Shown: positions 18,007-26,465, counted from the stretch's first letter. The stretch: DNA of 64,000 nt from Chloroflexota bacterium (GCA_012798455.1 JAAZNC010000010.1:20965-84964), one strand, 5' to 3'. Numbers and translations are program-made. The notes: a model not told the origin generated them from the sequence alone.

Positions 18007-18915
18007 ATGGGTCAATATACATCTTTACAAGATCAATCAAAAACGGATTTTGACGATGCATATTTTCGTGGTTTCATCCGTTCTATTGAAAAGTGGTTAG
18101 GGCAGAATAACAAGCGCCTGATCGCTTTCAATGATATTCTCAGTCACCTCTCCATTCGAGGGCAATATGATGCAGGAATCCAGGTGATCGAGATGGATAA
18201 GATCATTGGGAGCGTCAATCGCTACGCTGATTTCGATGATGCTTTTTTACCGCGTCAAAAGCATACCCGCAGCCGTTGGGAAAAAATAGATCGTGCCTAC
18301 CTGCGCGATGAGATCTTGCCCCCCGTGGACGTTTACCAGATCGGAGATTTTTATTTTGTCATAGATGGCAATCATCGCGTTTCTGTGGCAAAAAGAAGAG
18401 GACAACGTTGGATCGATGCGCACGTGGTTAAAATCGACGTTCCTTATGAAATCGATCGTTCCTTTGATTTCAATAAGCTGATTTTGAAAAAAGAACAAGT
18501 CCAATTCTATGAAACCACTAATCTTAAAAAATTATACCCGGATGCCGATATCGAAATGAGCATCCCTGGTTTATTTGACAGGTTGAGAGAGCACATTGAT
18601 GCACACCGTTTTTACACCAGTGAGTACCTACAGCATGAGATTAGCTATGAGAAAGCAGTTTCCAGCTGGTATGAGAATATCTATATACCTTTGGTGAAAA
18701 TCATTCGTGAACGCAAAATTCTGGGTCAATTTCCCGATCGAACGGAAGCTGATCTTTATTTTTGGATCATCGAGCATCTGGCTTACCTTAAAGCTGAACA
18801 ACATCAGGATATCAGTTTTGAAGAAGCCACTCACGATTTTGTGGTTAAATTTCATCCAACCTTTTTCAAGATGGTCTGGTTTAAAATCAAAAAGGCTTTC
18901 TCAAAGAAGGATTAA
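18007..18915 (+). CDS. ParB/sulfiredoxin-fold domain protein of unknown role
   Basis: This 302-residue protein has a ParB-N-like segment near residues 100-145. Its signature is VYQIGDFYFVIDGNHRVSVAKRRG, where the DGNHR box is the nucleotide-binding loop of ParB/Srx-fold domains. The remainder is helical and charged and contains no helix-turn-helix that I can recognise, so it is unlikely to be the chromosome-partitioning ParB. It follows the metallophosphoesterase gene by 29 nt. The 3' end overlaps the convergent small gene by 4 nt. Confidence 0.7.
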   Translation: MGQYTSLQDQSKTDFDDAYFRGFIRSIEKWLGQNNKRLIAFNDILSHLSIRGQYDAGIQVIEMDKIIGSVNRYADFDDAFLPRQKHTRSRWEKIDRAYLRDEILPPVDVYQIGDFYFVIDGNHRVSVAKRRGQRWIDAHVVKIDVPYEIDRSFDFNKLILKKEQVQFYETTNLKKLYPDADIEMSIPGLFDRLREHIDAHRFYTSEYLQHEISYEKAVSSWYENIYIPLVKIIRERKILGQFPDRTEADLYFWIIEHLAYLKAEQHQDISFEEATHDFVVKFHPTFFKMVWFKIKKAFSKKD

Positions 18916-19145
18916 TCGATCTGATCTTTTTCTAGTAAATAGTGATTGGGAAGTACATACTTACTGGTCTTTATTTTTATCTCTAAATTATGTCGTGGCA
19001 AATTAGCAAGATCATTCTGCGGATTGATATAACAACACTCTGCTTTAGACCCATATTTCTCTTCATAGAAATCCGCAGCTGCTTTGATCTTCTGAATTAT
19101 GGTGACATTCTTTCGATCATCAAACCACAACAACCCTTGATCCAT
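18912..19145 (-). CDS. 77-aa protein of unknown function, predicted LexA-controlled
   Basis: I do not recognise this 77-residue protein. It begins MDQGLLWFDDRKN and has an amphipathic helix (about 14-31), a C37-C38 pair, a mid region rich in Asn and Leu, and a Lys-rich C-terminal third. There is no signal peptide or membrane segment. The ATG at 19145 is chosen because GGAGG (19155-19151 on the minus strand) stands 5 nt ahead. An upstream in-frame ATG at 19163 overlaps the -10 box of the predicted promoter. That promoter is close to perfect and carries a GAAC-N4-GTTC palindrome in its spacer, the same arrangement as at lexA. It is therefore probably a DNA-damage-induced gene. Confidence 0.75.
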   Translation of the reverse strand: MDQGLLWFDDRKNVTIIQKIKAAADFYEEKYGSKAECCYINPQNDLANLPRHNLEIKIKTSKYVLPNHYLLEKDQID

Positions 19146-19161
19146 TCTTACCTCCAAACTC

Positions 19162-19190
19162 ATTATAGAACTTTTGTTCTTATATGTCAA
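19162..19190 (-). promoter_or_regulatory. Consensus sigma-70 promoter of the 77-aa gene
   Basis: On the minus strand, TTGACA (19190-19185) and TATAAT (19167-19162) are both perfect hexamers and are separated by 17 nt. The predicted transcription start near 19155 gives a leader of about 10 nt. The spacer holds a LexA-type palindrome. Confidence 0.85.
19167..19180. promoter_or_regulatory. Predicted LexA (SOS) box
   Basis: The 14-bp palindrome AGAAC-TTTT-GTTCT is a perfect inverted repeat of the GAAC-N4-GTTC class that Gram-positive-type LexA proteins bind. It sits between the -35 and -10 boxes, where a bound repressor would block RNA polymerase. A second copy of the same class lies in the lexA promoter of this window. 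Confidence 0.7.
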
Positions 19191-19289
19191 TTCCGTCCAT
19201 TTCAAGAAACTGATTAATGGAATTTTTATACCTTTTGAGGTATCCTTAAATACTGAAATCCCGTTCTTGACTTATCAAAGGAGGATGCG

Positions 19290-19847
19290 ATGATAAACGA
19301 AGCTGTACATGATGCTGAAAAACGGATGAAAAGCGCCATCCAATCGCTGGAAGATGATCTGGCAGGAATTCGCACCGGGCGCGCCAGCCCGGCTTTGATC
19401 GAGAAATTATCGATCGAATATTACGGTTCACCGGTACCGCTTATGCAATTAGCAACCATCGGTGTGCCCGAACCACGCCAATTATTGATCAGACCATTCG
19501 ACGCTACCTCAATAAAAGACATTGAAAAAGCGATTCTGGCATCCGATTTGGGATTAACTCCCATTAATGACGGTAAGGTGATCCGTTTGAACATTCCTCC
19601 ACTGAATGAAGAGCGGCGCGTCGAACTGACCAAAGTGGTTGGAAACCGATGTGAAGAAGCACGCATTGCCATTCGTAATGTGCGCAGAGATTCCATCAAA
19701 GATCTGCGAGATTTCGAAAAAGAAAAATTGATCTCCGAAGATGATTTGGAACGCGGCGAAGAGGAAATTCAAAAAATAACCGATAAATTGATCGAAGAAA
19801 TCAATGCCATTGGTGATCGTAAAGATAGAGAGATCATGGAGGTTTAA
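19290..19847 (+). CDS. frr: Ribosome recycling factor
   Basis: This 185-residue protein has the expected length and the conserved segments [24 protein letters not shown] and IGLNP-like [19 protein letters not shown], together with EERR and RNVRRDS. It dissembles post-termination ribosomes with EF-G. AAGGAGG precedes the ATG by 6 nt. It is the first gene of frr-uppS-cdsA, a common cluster that links translation and membrane precursor synthesis. Confidence 0.97.
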   Translation: MINEAVHDAEKRMKSAIQSLEDDLAGIRTGRASPALIEKLSIEYYGSPVPLMQLATIGVPEPRQLLIRPFDATSIKDIEKAILASDLGLTPINDGKVIRLNIPPLNEERRVELTKVVGNRCEEARIAIRNVRRDSIKDLRDFEKEKLISEDDLERGEEEIQKITDKLIEEINAIGDRKDREIMEV

Positions 19848-19859
19848 ATCTGACTTCCC

Positions 19860-20606
19860 ATGTCTAAAACCCAACCCGAAGAATTAAAAAGCGTTCCCCG
19901 GCACATCGCTATTATCATGGATGGAAATGGTCGCTGGGCGAAAGCGCGTTTATTGCCAAGGATGGCTGGTCATCGTGCCGGGGCAGAAAATCTGCGCCGT
20001 ATCATCAAAGCCTGTGTAGAATTTGGAATACCCTATTTAACCATCTACGCCTTCTCAACTGAGAACTGGTCACGCCCCAAGGATGAAGTCGATGGATTAA
20101 TGGATATCTTTGCCGATCTGTTGGAGAGAGAAGTACCGGAATTGCACGACCAGGGGGTTCAGATCCGTCACCTCGGGAAAATCGAAGATCTAAGCCCCAC
20201 CCTGCAGAAAAAACTGCTCAATGCGATTGATTTCACCAAAGAAAATGACAAACTGGTACTTTGCATCGCGCTCAACTACGGAGGACGAGATGAGATTGTC
20301 CAGGCAGTGAGAAAGATCATCAGCGAAGGAATTACAGCGGATAAGGTTAACCCGCAAGTGATTGCCGACCATTTATTCACTGCCGGCATTCCCGATCCCG
20401 ATCTGATCATCCGTACTTCTGGAGAGGTCCGCACATCCAACTATCTGGTGTGGCAAAGTGCATACTCAGAATGGTTATTCACCGCTACGCTCTGGCCAGA
20501 TTTCGATAAAGAGAATCTGAGAAAAGCAATCCTTGAATACAATACCCGTACCCGTAAATTTGGCGGGAGAACTTCCGAAGAGAAAAAAGAAGCATACAAT
20601 GCGTAA
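19860..20606 (+). CDS. uppS: Isoprenyl (undecaprenyl) diphosphate synthase
   Basis: This 248-residue cis-prenyltransferase makes the C55 lipid carrier used for peptidoglycan and surface polymers. The catalytic aspartate D21 is in HIAIIMDGNGRWA. The TIYAFSTENWSRP and DLIIRTSGEVRTSNYLVWQ motifs hold substrate-binding residues. It starts 12 nt after frr without a clear Shine-Dalgarno sequence at normal distance. It overlaps cdsA by 8 nt. Confidence 0.95.
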   Translation: MSKTQPEELKSVPRHIAIIMDGNGRWAKARLLPRMAGHRAGAENLRRIIKACVEFGIPYLTIYAFSTENWSRPKDEVDGLMDIFADLLEREVPELHDQGVQIRHLGKIEDLSPTLQKKLLNAIDFTKENDKLVLCIALNYGGRDEIVQAVRKIISEGITADKVNPQVIADHLFTAGIPDPDLIIRTSGEVRTSNYLVWQSAYSEWLFTATLWPDFDKENLRKAILEYNTRTRKFGGRTSEEKKEAYNA

Positions 20607-21405
20607 GCGAATATTGGGAATTGCCATCATCGTTCCGATCGGTGTGGGTCTGGTTATGGCTGGTGGTTGGGTCTTCACCCTGGGTACTGCATTAATTCTA
20701 GCTATTGCCGCCTGGGAATACTGGCATATGTTCAATGAAAGTAAATATTCTCCTAATAAACAATATTTATTGGGGGCGGCAGCTTTATGTACGATCGCTC
20801 GATATGCATTCTCGGGAACTTACTTCGAACCGATTTTTATTTTGCTGTTCATTTATGCAGTGGTCAATGGTTTAATGCGTTTTGAACATGATGACCCAAA
20901 CAGTATTGCCACATTCGGTTTTGAAATCGCCGGATTGATTTTTATTGCATATTTCGGATCATACCTTGTTTCTTTACGTTTCCTGCCAGATGGAAAAATG
21001 TGGGTGCTGCTGGCAATTCCAGCCATTGGTTGTGGAGATATCGGTGCTTTCCTGGTCGGTAGTTTGACCGGAAAGCATAAAATGTCACCAAAAGTCAGCC
21101 CCCAGAAAACCATTGAGGGATATTTTGGCGGTATTTTATTCACCGTTTTATATGCCCTTTTGTTTTCTCTCATTTTCACTTTTGGAAGCGCCAACATCAC
21201 CATTGGGCGGTCAGTTCTGTTGGGCTTGATCTTGGGTATTGTCAGTCCACTCGGCGATCTGCTGGAGAGCCTGTTCAAACGATCATTCAATAAAAAGGAT
21301 GCCGGAAAACTCATTCCAGGACATGGGGGAGTTCTGGATCGCATCGACACCTGGTTATTAGGTGGGGCAACTGCTTATTATATAATTTCTATGTTCTGGA
21401 TATAA
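20599..21405 (+). CDS. cdsA: Phosphatidate cytidylyltransferase (CDP-diglyceride synthase)
   Basis: This 268-residue polytopic membrane enzyme activates phosphatidate to CDP-diacylglycerol for phospholipid synthesis. The C-terminal signature FKRSFNKKD...LIPGHGGVLDRIDT is complete, including the metal-binding aspartates. About eight hydrophobic helices precede it. The ATG at 20599 (MRKRILGIAI) is chosen because it begins the first membrane helix and overlaps the uppS stop; the longer frame upstream is only an extension inside uppS. A perfect terminator follows. Confidence 0.95.
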   Translation: MRKRILGIAIIVPIGVGLVMAGGWVFTLGTALILAIAAWEYWHMFNESKYSPNKQYLLGAAALCTIARYAFSGTYFEPIFILLFIYAVVNGLMRFEHDDPNSIATFGFEIAGLIFIAYFGSYLVSLRFLPDGKMWVLLAIPAIGCGDIGAFLVGSLTGKHKMSPKVSPQKTIEGYFGGILFTVLYALLFSLIFTFGSANITIGRSVLLGLILGIVSPLGDLLESLFKRSFNKKDAGKLIPGHGGVLDRIDTWLLGGATAYYIISMFWI

Positions 21406-21437
21406 AAAGACCCGCTTCCTTCTGAAGCGGGTCTTTT
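21405..21437. terminator. Bidirectional terminator between cdsA and the SIMPL gene
   Basis: A perfect 14-bp stem (21405-21418 with 21424-21437) closes a 5-nt loop, with A-run and T-run ends on both sides. It serves the convergent cdsA and SIMPL-domain genes. Confidence 0.93.
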
Positions 21438-21441
21438 CAAT

Positions 21442-22179
21442 CTAATCACTGATTATGTACTGAATAGTGACCTGCGAAGAGATCACATAATTTCCCGCGG
21501 AGATCGGCACCTTGGTTGCAGATTGCGGGTAACCTCCCCCACCCATTCCATAAGAATCAGCCGCTACATAGGGGACATCATTGGAATAGACATTAATGGT
21601 CAGAATTTCGCCCAGTTTCACGCCCGAAGAAGCGGCTACTTCTTCTGCTTGTTGCTTAGCAAAGGTTATTGCAAGTTCGCGAGACTGCTGTAATGCTTCA
21701 GTTTTATCCTGCACATCAAAACTGATCCCGTAAATCGAATTGGCACCATTGGCAGTTACTTTATTGAGCAATTCTCCCAATGTGCTGAGATCGCGCACGG
21801 TAACATACACATTATTGTTCACTACAAAGACCGTCCCTGTGATATTACCGCTGTAATCATAGTTACTTTGAGGATAGACACTGAAACTGGAAGTTTGAAT
21901 GTCTTCTTCTGCGATACCGCTGGCGATCAGTTCATCTTTGATCGTTTGCGCCTGGTTGGAATTCTGCTGGATAGCATCCGAAACATTTTCTGACTGGCTG
22001 GTTACACCGACATTGATATAGGCGATATCAGGCACAACCTTCACAATACCTGTTCCCGTCACAGTGATATTTTTCTGAATGGCAGTTGACGTACCAGCCA
22101 CTGTTTGCGCGCCGTTGCATGCAGCTGCACCAATGAGTAGAGTTACAAGGATAGCAGTAGTTAGAATTTTTTTATTCAT
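21442..22179 (-). CDS. SIMPL-domain (DUF541) lipoprotein
   Basis: This 245-residue secreted protein starts with a signal sequence, MNKKILTTAILVTLLIGAAAC. C21 is the likely lipidated cysteine of a relaxed lipobox. The rest matches the SIMPL/DUF541 pattern: ITVTGTGIVKVVPDIAYINVGV at the start, an IASGIAEEDIQTSSFSVYP segment, a QDKTEALQQSRELAITFAKQQAEEVA helix, and a C-terminal ISSQVTIQYII strand. Members form oligomeric periplasmic or surface assemblies, but their function is unsettled. It is preceded by a terminator and appears to be a single-gene unit. Confidence 0.85.
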   Translation of the reverse strand: MNKKILTTAILVTLLIGAAACNGAQTVAGTSTAIQKNITVTGTGIVKVVPDIAYINVGVTSQSENVSDAIQQNSNQAQTIKDELIASGIAEEDIQTSSFSVYPQSNYDYSGNITGTVFVVNNNVYVTVRDLSTLGELLNKVTANGANSIYGISFDVQDKTEALQQSRELAITFAKQQAEEVAASSGVKLGEILTINVYSNDVPYVAADSYGMGGGGYPQSATKVPISAGNYVISSQVTIQYIISD

Positions 22180-22212
22180 TTTTTTTCTCCATTTCTGTCC
22201 TTCTATTAAACG

Positions 22213-22245
22213 AAAATCCCCCGGAAAAGTTCCCGGAGGTTTTTT
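22213..22245 (-). terminator. Terminator of the PspC operon
   Basis: A GC-rich stem of about ten pairs (within 22218-22239) lies between an A-run and a T-run. It would end minus-strand transcripts from the PspC gene before the SIMPL gene. Confidence 0.75.
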
Positions 22246-22339
22246 CTATTGAATGCTTGCACGCCTGATTGGAACATGTTATCATGAATTTGCCCTTCCA
22301 GCCGGTTGCCCCCCTCAATCGGTTGGGAGGGTCTTCTCT

Positions 22340-22786
22340 TTATTTCTTTTTCATATAGGTCTTTACCAAGATAAAGACCCCACCCACTATCAACAAGCCA
22401 GCCCATACCAATGTTGAATTCCAGTATTGTGACCAATCCAATCCAAGCGCCCTCAGCAATGTTACGACCCCCACTCCCACCAGCATGATGCCACCATAAG
22501 TGAGCAACTTTGGAGAGGGATCTTGGAATACATCCCGAATATCATTGCCAATCAAGCGAAACCTCGCTCCGATATCCTGTATTTGGAAGTCACCACCGCT
22601 GTATTGTTGGGGTGGCATGATAAGCCACAACAAAAAATAGGCTATAATGCCCCATTCACCTATGACGATCCAAAGCAAGAAGAAAATCCGCACGATGATA
22701 GGGTTGATCTGGAAATACTCTCCCAACCCACCACATACACCACCGATCATTTTATCTTGAGAACTACGTGTTAATTTTCCATTCAT
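22340..22786 (-). CDS. PspC-domain membrane protein
   Basis: This 148-residue protein has an N-terminal PspC domain (about 1-60): KLTRSSQDKMIGGVCGGLGEYF, a membrane helix, and the GIIAYFLLWLIMP ending. Two more hydrophobic segments lie near 95-112 and 122-140. PspC-type proteins take part in envelope stress sensing. The ATG at 22786 has GGAGG 6 nt upstream; the longer frame begins at a TTG that overlaps this site. It lies 24 nt after the adjoining membrane protein gene, in one minus-strand operon. Confidence 0.88.
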   Translation of the reverse strand: MNGKLTRSSQDKMIGGVCGGLGEYFQINPIIVRIFFLLWIVIGEWGIIAYFLLWLIMPPQQYSGGDFQIQDIGARFRLIGNDIRDVFQDPSPKLLTYGGIMLVGVGVVTLLRALGLDWSQYWNSTLVWAGLLIVGGVFILVKTYMKKK

Positions 22787-22809
22787 TCTTTCCTCCAATG
22801 ATCTATTAA

Positions 22810-23598
22810 TTAATCTATTTCGATCGAACCAACACCAGATTCAATCTCGATTTCAGCTTGATTTTGCGATTCATTATAATCTGGTGATATATACATATCA
22901 TTAATGCTGGGGAATCGTTTGGTATCAATGGTTTTGCCGATCAGACCACTCACTTTGATCTTGGCTGTCACATTTTCCGGTACATGGATACGAATAGTAG
23001 ATGCACCTGATTCAATATGGACCCTGGTGAATGCGCTTTTTTCTGACAAGTACAATTCAGTCGTTGATGCACCGGTTTCTAACTTGATTTCCTGTAATTG
23101 TGTTCCGCGGAAGTCTAGGTTGTTGCTGCTGGCACCTGTTTCCATTTTCAGTTTAAGGGGAATCTGAGGATTGATGGATAGATTCCATAACAACCGATGT
23201 TCTTTCTCCATTCTGGGTAAGAATTTAAAGAATTCAAGGGTACTCTGCAATTTCACATGGCATTTACCCTGTGCATTGGATATCTTGCTTTTAACTCCAC
23301 CACGGAAGCTACCTTTCAATAGACTGTCAGCAAGAGCTTCTGATCTCAAATGGATTGTGCCAGCTCCATGTTCGATCTTGATGGTAGCTTGCTGAACTCC
23401 TTCTAAGGGAATGGAAAGTTCTTCATCTATGATTTCGATTCCGCGTGAAAGGAAAGGAATGAGAAGGATCCAGGAACCTGCTACAATGATCATGAATGGC
23501 CAGATTAGATTCCACACCGGATAATTCATTTGATAACCGAACAAGAAAACCAATCCCAAAATGATCAAAACCGCACCCCAGAATAATCGATTGCGCAT
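22810..23598 (-). CDS. Membrane protein with C-terminal adhesin-like beta domain (LiaF/toast-rack type)
   Basis: This 262-residue protein has two N-terminal membrane segments (about 5-22 and 30-48), as in the LiaI-LiaF/DUF5668 region. The C-terminal part (about 75-262) is beta-rich, with repeating hydrophobic strands and short ASxN/AST turns, resembling DUF2154/DUF4097 'toast-rack' domains. Those domains occur together with PspC in envelope stress modules. GGAGG precedes the ATG by 5 nt. The family call is inferred from pattern and its PspC neighbour rather than from a diagnostic motif. Confidence 0.75.
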   Translation of the reverse strand: MRNRLFWGAVLIILGLVFLFGYQMNYPVWNLIWPFMIIVAGSWILLIPFLSRGIEIIDEELSIPLEGVQQATIKIEHGAGTIHLRSEALADSLLKGSFRGGVKSKISNAQGKCHVKLQSTLEFFKFLPRMEKEHRLLWNLSINPQIPLKLKMETGASSNNLDFRGTQLQEIKLETGASTTELYLSEKSAFTRVHIESGASTIRIHVPENVTAKIKVSGLIGKTIDTKRFPSINDMYISPDYNESQNQAEIEIESGVGSIEID

Positions 23599-23663
23599 GT
23601 TTCCTCCAAGTGTTTCTATTTATATACGATTTATCAGATTATAAGTTGCAATGAGATGCAAAC

Positions 23664-23692
23664 TTGACAGCAGAACAGAAAAGGAATACTAT
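23664..23692 (+). promoter_or_regulatory. Predicted sigma-70 promoter of the cysK leader RNA
   Basis: A perfect TTGACA (23664-23669) and TACTAT (23687-23692) are spaced by 17 nt. Transcription would begin near 23699, about 200 nt before the cysK start codon, which leaves room for a structured leader. Confidence 0.75.
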
Positions 23693-23698
23693 TTTTAT

Positions 23699-23860
23699 GA
23701 TTAATCTAACAATTATTGGAAAAATATGAATAAAAATTGCATCTGTTCCATGCGGGGCTCAACGTAAACCTGCCCTGCGCCACAGCGCAAGATCAAGAGC
23801 CATGTGGTTGCAGTGGTGTTAGCCCCGTCTATCTCCACTCCCAAAACCCGATGGCTCTTT
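23699..23860 (+). ncRNA. Structured leader RNA candidate upstream of cysK-cysE
   Basis: This 302-nt gene-free stretch (23599-23900) holds a promoter and then a densely paired RNA. Helix P1 pairs 23752-23763 with 23818-23828 (11 pairs, one bulged C at 23760). A small hairpin pairs 23776-23780 with 23785-23789 over a CACA loop. A perfect 9-bp helix pairs 23795-23803, inside the P1 loop, with 23851-23859 outside it. P1 plus this helix therefore form a pseudoknot. An alternative hairpin (23752-23758 with 23772-23778) and a stem 23812-23816 with 23835-23839 compete with P1. The last helix is followed by TTTGTATTT, a weak terminator tail. I see no hallmark of the SAM-I, T-box, cobalamin, tmRNA, RNase P or SRP families. 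It may be a riboswitch or an independent RNA. Confidence 0.6.
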
Positions 23861-23900
23861 GTATTTAATGACTATTTATCTCTTTAACAGAGGTGTTGAC

Positions 23901-24827
23901 ATGCAAATTGCAAATGACATTACCAACTTGATCGGCAATACTCCCCTGGTCTGGTTGAACAGGATTAACCAGGATAATCCCGCACACATTGCAGCAAAAT
24001 TGGAATATTCTAATCCATCTCACAGCGTAAAAGACCGCATCGGTTATTCAATGATCAAGGCTGCTGAACAAGCAGGCAAAATTAAACCCGATACCATTAT
24101 TCTCGAACCAACCAGCGGAAATACTGGCATTGGGCTGGCATTCGTTGCCGCAGCCCGCGGATATCACTGCACATTGATCATGCCAGAAAGTGTTTCCGCT
24201 GAAAGAAAAAAGATCATCAAAGCCTACGGCGCAGAGATCATCCTGACCCCCGCCGATAAAGGTATGAAAGGAGCTATCCAAAAAGCACAGGATATGGCAA
24301 GGGATGATGAACGCTATTTCATTCCAAACCAGTTCGAGAATCCCGCCAATCCACAAATCCATCGGGAGACAACCGCTCTAGAAATATGGAAAGACACCGA
24401 TGGGAAAGTGGATTTTCTGGTCGCCGGCGTTGGCACCGGAGGCACCATCACAGGTATTGGTGAAGTTCTTAAGCAAAAAAAGAGCACATTCAAAGTTGTT
24501 GCCGTTGAACCTCAAGAATCTGCCGTTCTTTCCGGTAATGCACCGGGGAAACATCCCATCCAGGGCATCGGAGCCGGTTTCATACCCAAGATCCTCAATG
24601 TTGATATTATCGATGAGGTCATCCAGGTCACCGGAGAACAAGCACGAGCAACCGCCAGAAAAGCTGCCCAACAGGAAGGTTTGCTGGTTGGCTATTCTTC
24701 TGGAGCCGCCATCTGGGCTGCCCTGCAGGTTGCCGCTCGACCTGAAAATGATGGCAAACTAATCGTGGTGATCATCCCCTCATTTGGGGAACGCTATCTG
24801 AGCACTGATCTCTATGATCTGGAATAA
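23901..24827 (+). CDS. cysK: Cysteine synthase (O-acetylserine sulfhydrylase)
   Basis: This 308-residue PLP enzyme makes cysteine from O-acetylserine and sulfide. The PLP lysine is in [13 protein letters not shown] (about residue 42). The substrate loop [16 protein letters not shown] follows, and the phosphate-binding loop is [13 protein letters not shown]. The C-terminal GYSSGAA motif is present. Length is normal. The ATG at 23901 has AGAGGTG 5 nt upstream; the longer frame begins at a TTG inside the leader helix and is rejected. It overlaps or abuts cysE and lies behind the structured leader RNA. Confidence 0.95.
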   Translation: MQIANDITNLIGNTPLVWLNRINQDNPAHIAAKLEYSNPSHSVKDRIGYSMIKAAEQAGKIKPDTIILEPTSGNTGIGLAFVAAARGYHCTLIMPESVSAERKKIIKAYGAEIILTPADKGMKGAIQKAQDMARDDERYFIPNQFENPANPQIHRETTALEIWKDTDGKVDFLVAGVGTGGTITGIGEVLKQKKSTFKVVAVEPQESAVLSGNAPGKHPIQGIGAGFIPKILNVDIIDEVIQVTGEQARATARKAAQQEGLLVGYSSGAAIWAALQVAARPENDGKLIVVIIPSFGERYLSTDLYDLE

Positions 24828-24831
24828 GAAA

Positions 24832-25482
24832 ATGGGAAATATCTTTCAAACCATTACGAATGACATCCACGCAGCCCTCGAGCGCGATCCAGCTGCCCGT
24901 AATGCCACAGAGGTCATCCTCTGCTATGCCGGGCTGCATGCTATTTGGAATCATCGTATCACCCATTGGCTTTGGAAGCATAAAGTGCGTCTCTTGGCAC
25001 GTTGGATGGCACAGATCAATCGCTTCTTCACCGGTATCGAGATCCATCCGGGAGCAGTGATAGGACAGGGATTCTTCATTGATCATGGTATGGGGGTGGT
25101 GATCGGCGAGACATCGGTGATTGGGAACAACGTCACCATTTATCACGGTGTAACGTTAGGAGGTGTAAGCCTTGAAAAAGGAAAACGACATCCTACTATT
25201 GAAGATGAAGTTGTAATTGGAGCAGGCGCCAAGATATTAGGGGATATCACAATCGGTAGTCAAAGCCGTATTGGCGCGAATGCCGTAGTTGTTAAGGATG
25301 TACCTCCTGATTCAGTGGTAGTAGGTGTTCCGGGGCGTATCATGCATAAAGACCATGTCAGCATGCATACTCCTGATCTGGCACACGATCAGCTTCCAGA
25401 TGTCATAAGCCAGCAGATCACTGCTCTCGCTCACCGATTAGAGTTATTGGAACAACAGGATACGACCGTTCAATCCAATTAA
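24832..25482 (+). CDS. cysE: Serine O-acetyltransferase
   Basis: This 216-residue left-handed beta-helix acetyltransferase supplies O-acetylserine to CysK. The N-terminal helical part has the [27 protein letters not shown] segment. The hexapeptide repeats follow, with the catalytic histidine region [14 protein letters not shown] and the YHGVTLGG motif. It is the short form that lacks the long N-terminal extension of the enterobacterial enzyme. The start at 24832 (MGNIFQTI) is preferred by family length, but an ATG six codons upstream (24814), inside the cysK end, cannot be excluded. Confidence 0.94.
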   Translation: MGNIFQTITNDIHAALERDPAARNATEVILCYAGLHAIWNHRITHWLWKHKVRLLARWMAQINRFFTGIEIHPGAVIGQGFFIDHGMGVVIGETSVIGNNVTIYHGVTLGGVSLEKGKRHPTIEDEVVIGAGAKILGDITIGSQSRIGANAVVVKDVPPDSVVVGVPGRIMHKDHVSMHTPDLAHDQLPDVISQQITALAHRLELLEQQDTTVQSN

Positions 25483-25493
25483 AAAATGGAAAT

Positions 25494-25519
25494 GGAAGAG
25501 GGAGGTCACTCCCTCTTCC
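25494..25519. terminator. Hairpin terminator between cysE and the CAP-LysM gene
   Basis: A perfect 11-bp stem (25494-25504 with 25509-25519) with a 4-nt loop. On the minus strand it is followed by a T-rich stretch and overlaps the stop codon of the CAP gene at 25506. On the plus strand the T-tail is poor. Confidence 0.75.
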
Positions 25520-26465
25520 TGAACATACTATAGATCAAATACGCCAACCCGATCCCACAGCCTATGATCAGCACAATCCCCAATACTTGTCGATTTCCCT
25601 GGGTAACGATGGAATTGGAGTCCGATGCGTCAGCCTGCGTTTTGAGTGCCTGTGGCGTCTGCGGGGGAATGGGGGTACGGGTTGGTGGCATAGGGGTGAC
25701 TGTCGAGGTCATGGTAGGAGTTTGAGTATATGCAGCTCGTACATACAGCTGCTGTCCCTCATAAATATTAGCGGTCTCGGATAGATTGTTCAAGATACGT
25801 AGTTGATCGACGGTCACACCATAAGTTATGGCGATACTCCATAGCGCCTGTCCTTTTTCAACGGTATGTACGATAGAACCATCTGTCTGCGGGGTAGCCA
25901 CATTCACCGGCACCACTTCCGGTGTTTCTGTTTTAGAAGTAACCAATCCCGTGGGAGAAGAAGCATAATCCACGATCACATTTAAGACATAATAAACCGT
26001 GTCTTCTGTCTGCGCCACTCCCGCCCCGATCTGAATGCCATAGGGGTGCAGCATGACATTGGTGTGGTCCGCATCTCCCCATACAGAATTGATAAGTTCA
26101 TCCAGAGTGGTGTTGCTACTGACACCTGCCCAATTCTCCCTTACCTGAATACCGGTAGTGAAGACATAACCGGCTTCTTCTGCCCGGCTGGTCGCATCAC
26201 TACCACCAGCGCCGATATGCCCCTCTGTTTCTCCCGGGGGAGTTGCGCCGTAGGTATTTGCCAGGTAATTAGCTTGATTCTGTGCAGCCGCCATCAGATA
26301 TACACTGGTCGACAGGGCAGCCAGATCATTATCCGCACGCAACGAATTTACCGCTACCGTGAGATCATAGGCGCCAATTGCTGCCCCCTGCACAGATACG
26401 GGTGAAACGCCATTAATTGAAAAGAGGATCAGTACAGTTGTGATAAATAAGGATAACTTCTTCAT
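25506..26465 (-). CDS. Surface CAP-domain protein with LysM and C-terminal membrane anchor
   Basis: This 319-residue protein has a signal peptide (MKKLSLFITTVLILFSING), then a CAP/SCP domain (about 30-170) with GHIGAGGSD, ENWAG and HTNVMLHPYGIQIGAGVA. A LysM domain (about 205-248) follows, starting HTVEKGQALWSIAITYGV. A Thr/Pro-rich linker, a hydrophobic helix (about 292-312) and a basic RKRE tail complete it. The tail suggests anchoring in the membrane while LysM contacts the wall. The ATG at 26465 is chosen because the signal peptide begins there; a TATAAT ends 7 nt upstream, so the mRNA would be nearly leaderless. It is a paralogue of the next gene. Confidence 0.85.
   Translation of the reverse strand: MKKLSLFITTVLILFSINGVSPVSVQGAAIGAYDLTVAVNSLRADNDLAALSTSVYLMAAAQNQANYLANTYGATPPGETEGHIGAGGSDATSRAEEAGYVFTTGIQVRENWAGVSSNTTLDELINSVWGDADHTNVMLHPYGIQIGAGVAQTEDTVYYVLNVIVDYASSPTGLVTSKTETPEVVPVNVATPQTDGSIVHTVEKGQALWSIAITYGVTVDQLRILNNLSETANIYEGQQLYVRAAYTQTPTMTSTVTPMPPTRTPIPPQTPQALKTQADASDSNSIVTQGNRQVLGIVLIIGCGIGLAYLIYSMFRKRE

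Noticed and set aside
18007..18915. Chromosome-partitioning ParB
   Set aside because: Only the DGNHR-type nucleotide-binding loop is shared. No helix-turn-helix is visible and no parA is adjacent.
22308..22330. CCCTC/GAGGG hairpin near the PspC stop as a terminator
   Set aside because: The stem is only five pairs, the loop is large and no T-run follows; the stronger hairpin at 22218-22239 is preferred.
22206..22436. 76-codon minus-strand frame downstream of the PspC gene
   Set aside because: It overlaps the PspC gene in another frame and runs through the terminator hairpin, so it is a shadow.
23741..23860. SAM-I riboswitch or 6S RNA as the identity of the cysK leader
   Set aside because: The GGCAACC and GATGA-type core of SAM-I is absent, and the long symmetric helix with a central bubble of 6S is not formed. 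The observed pairing is pseudoknotted instead.
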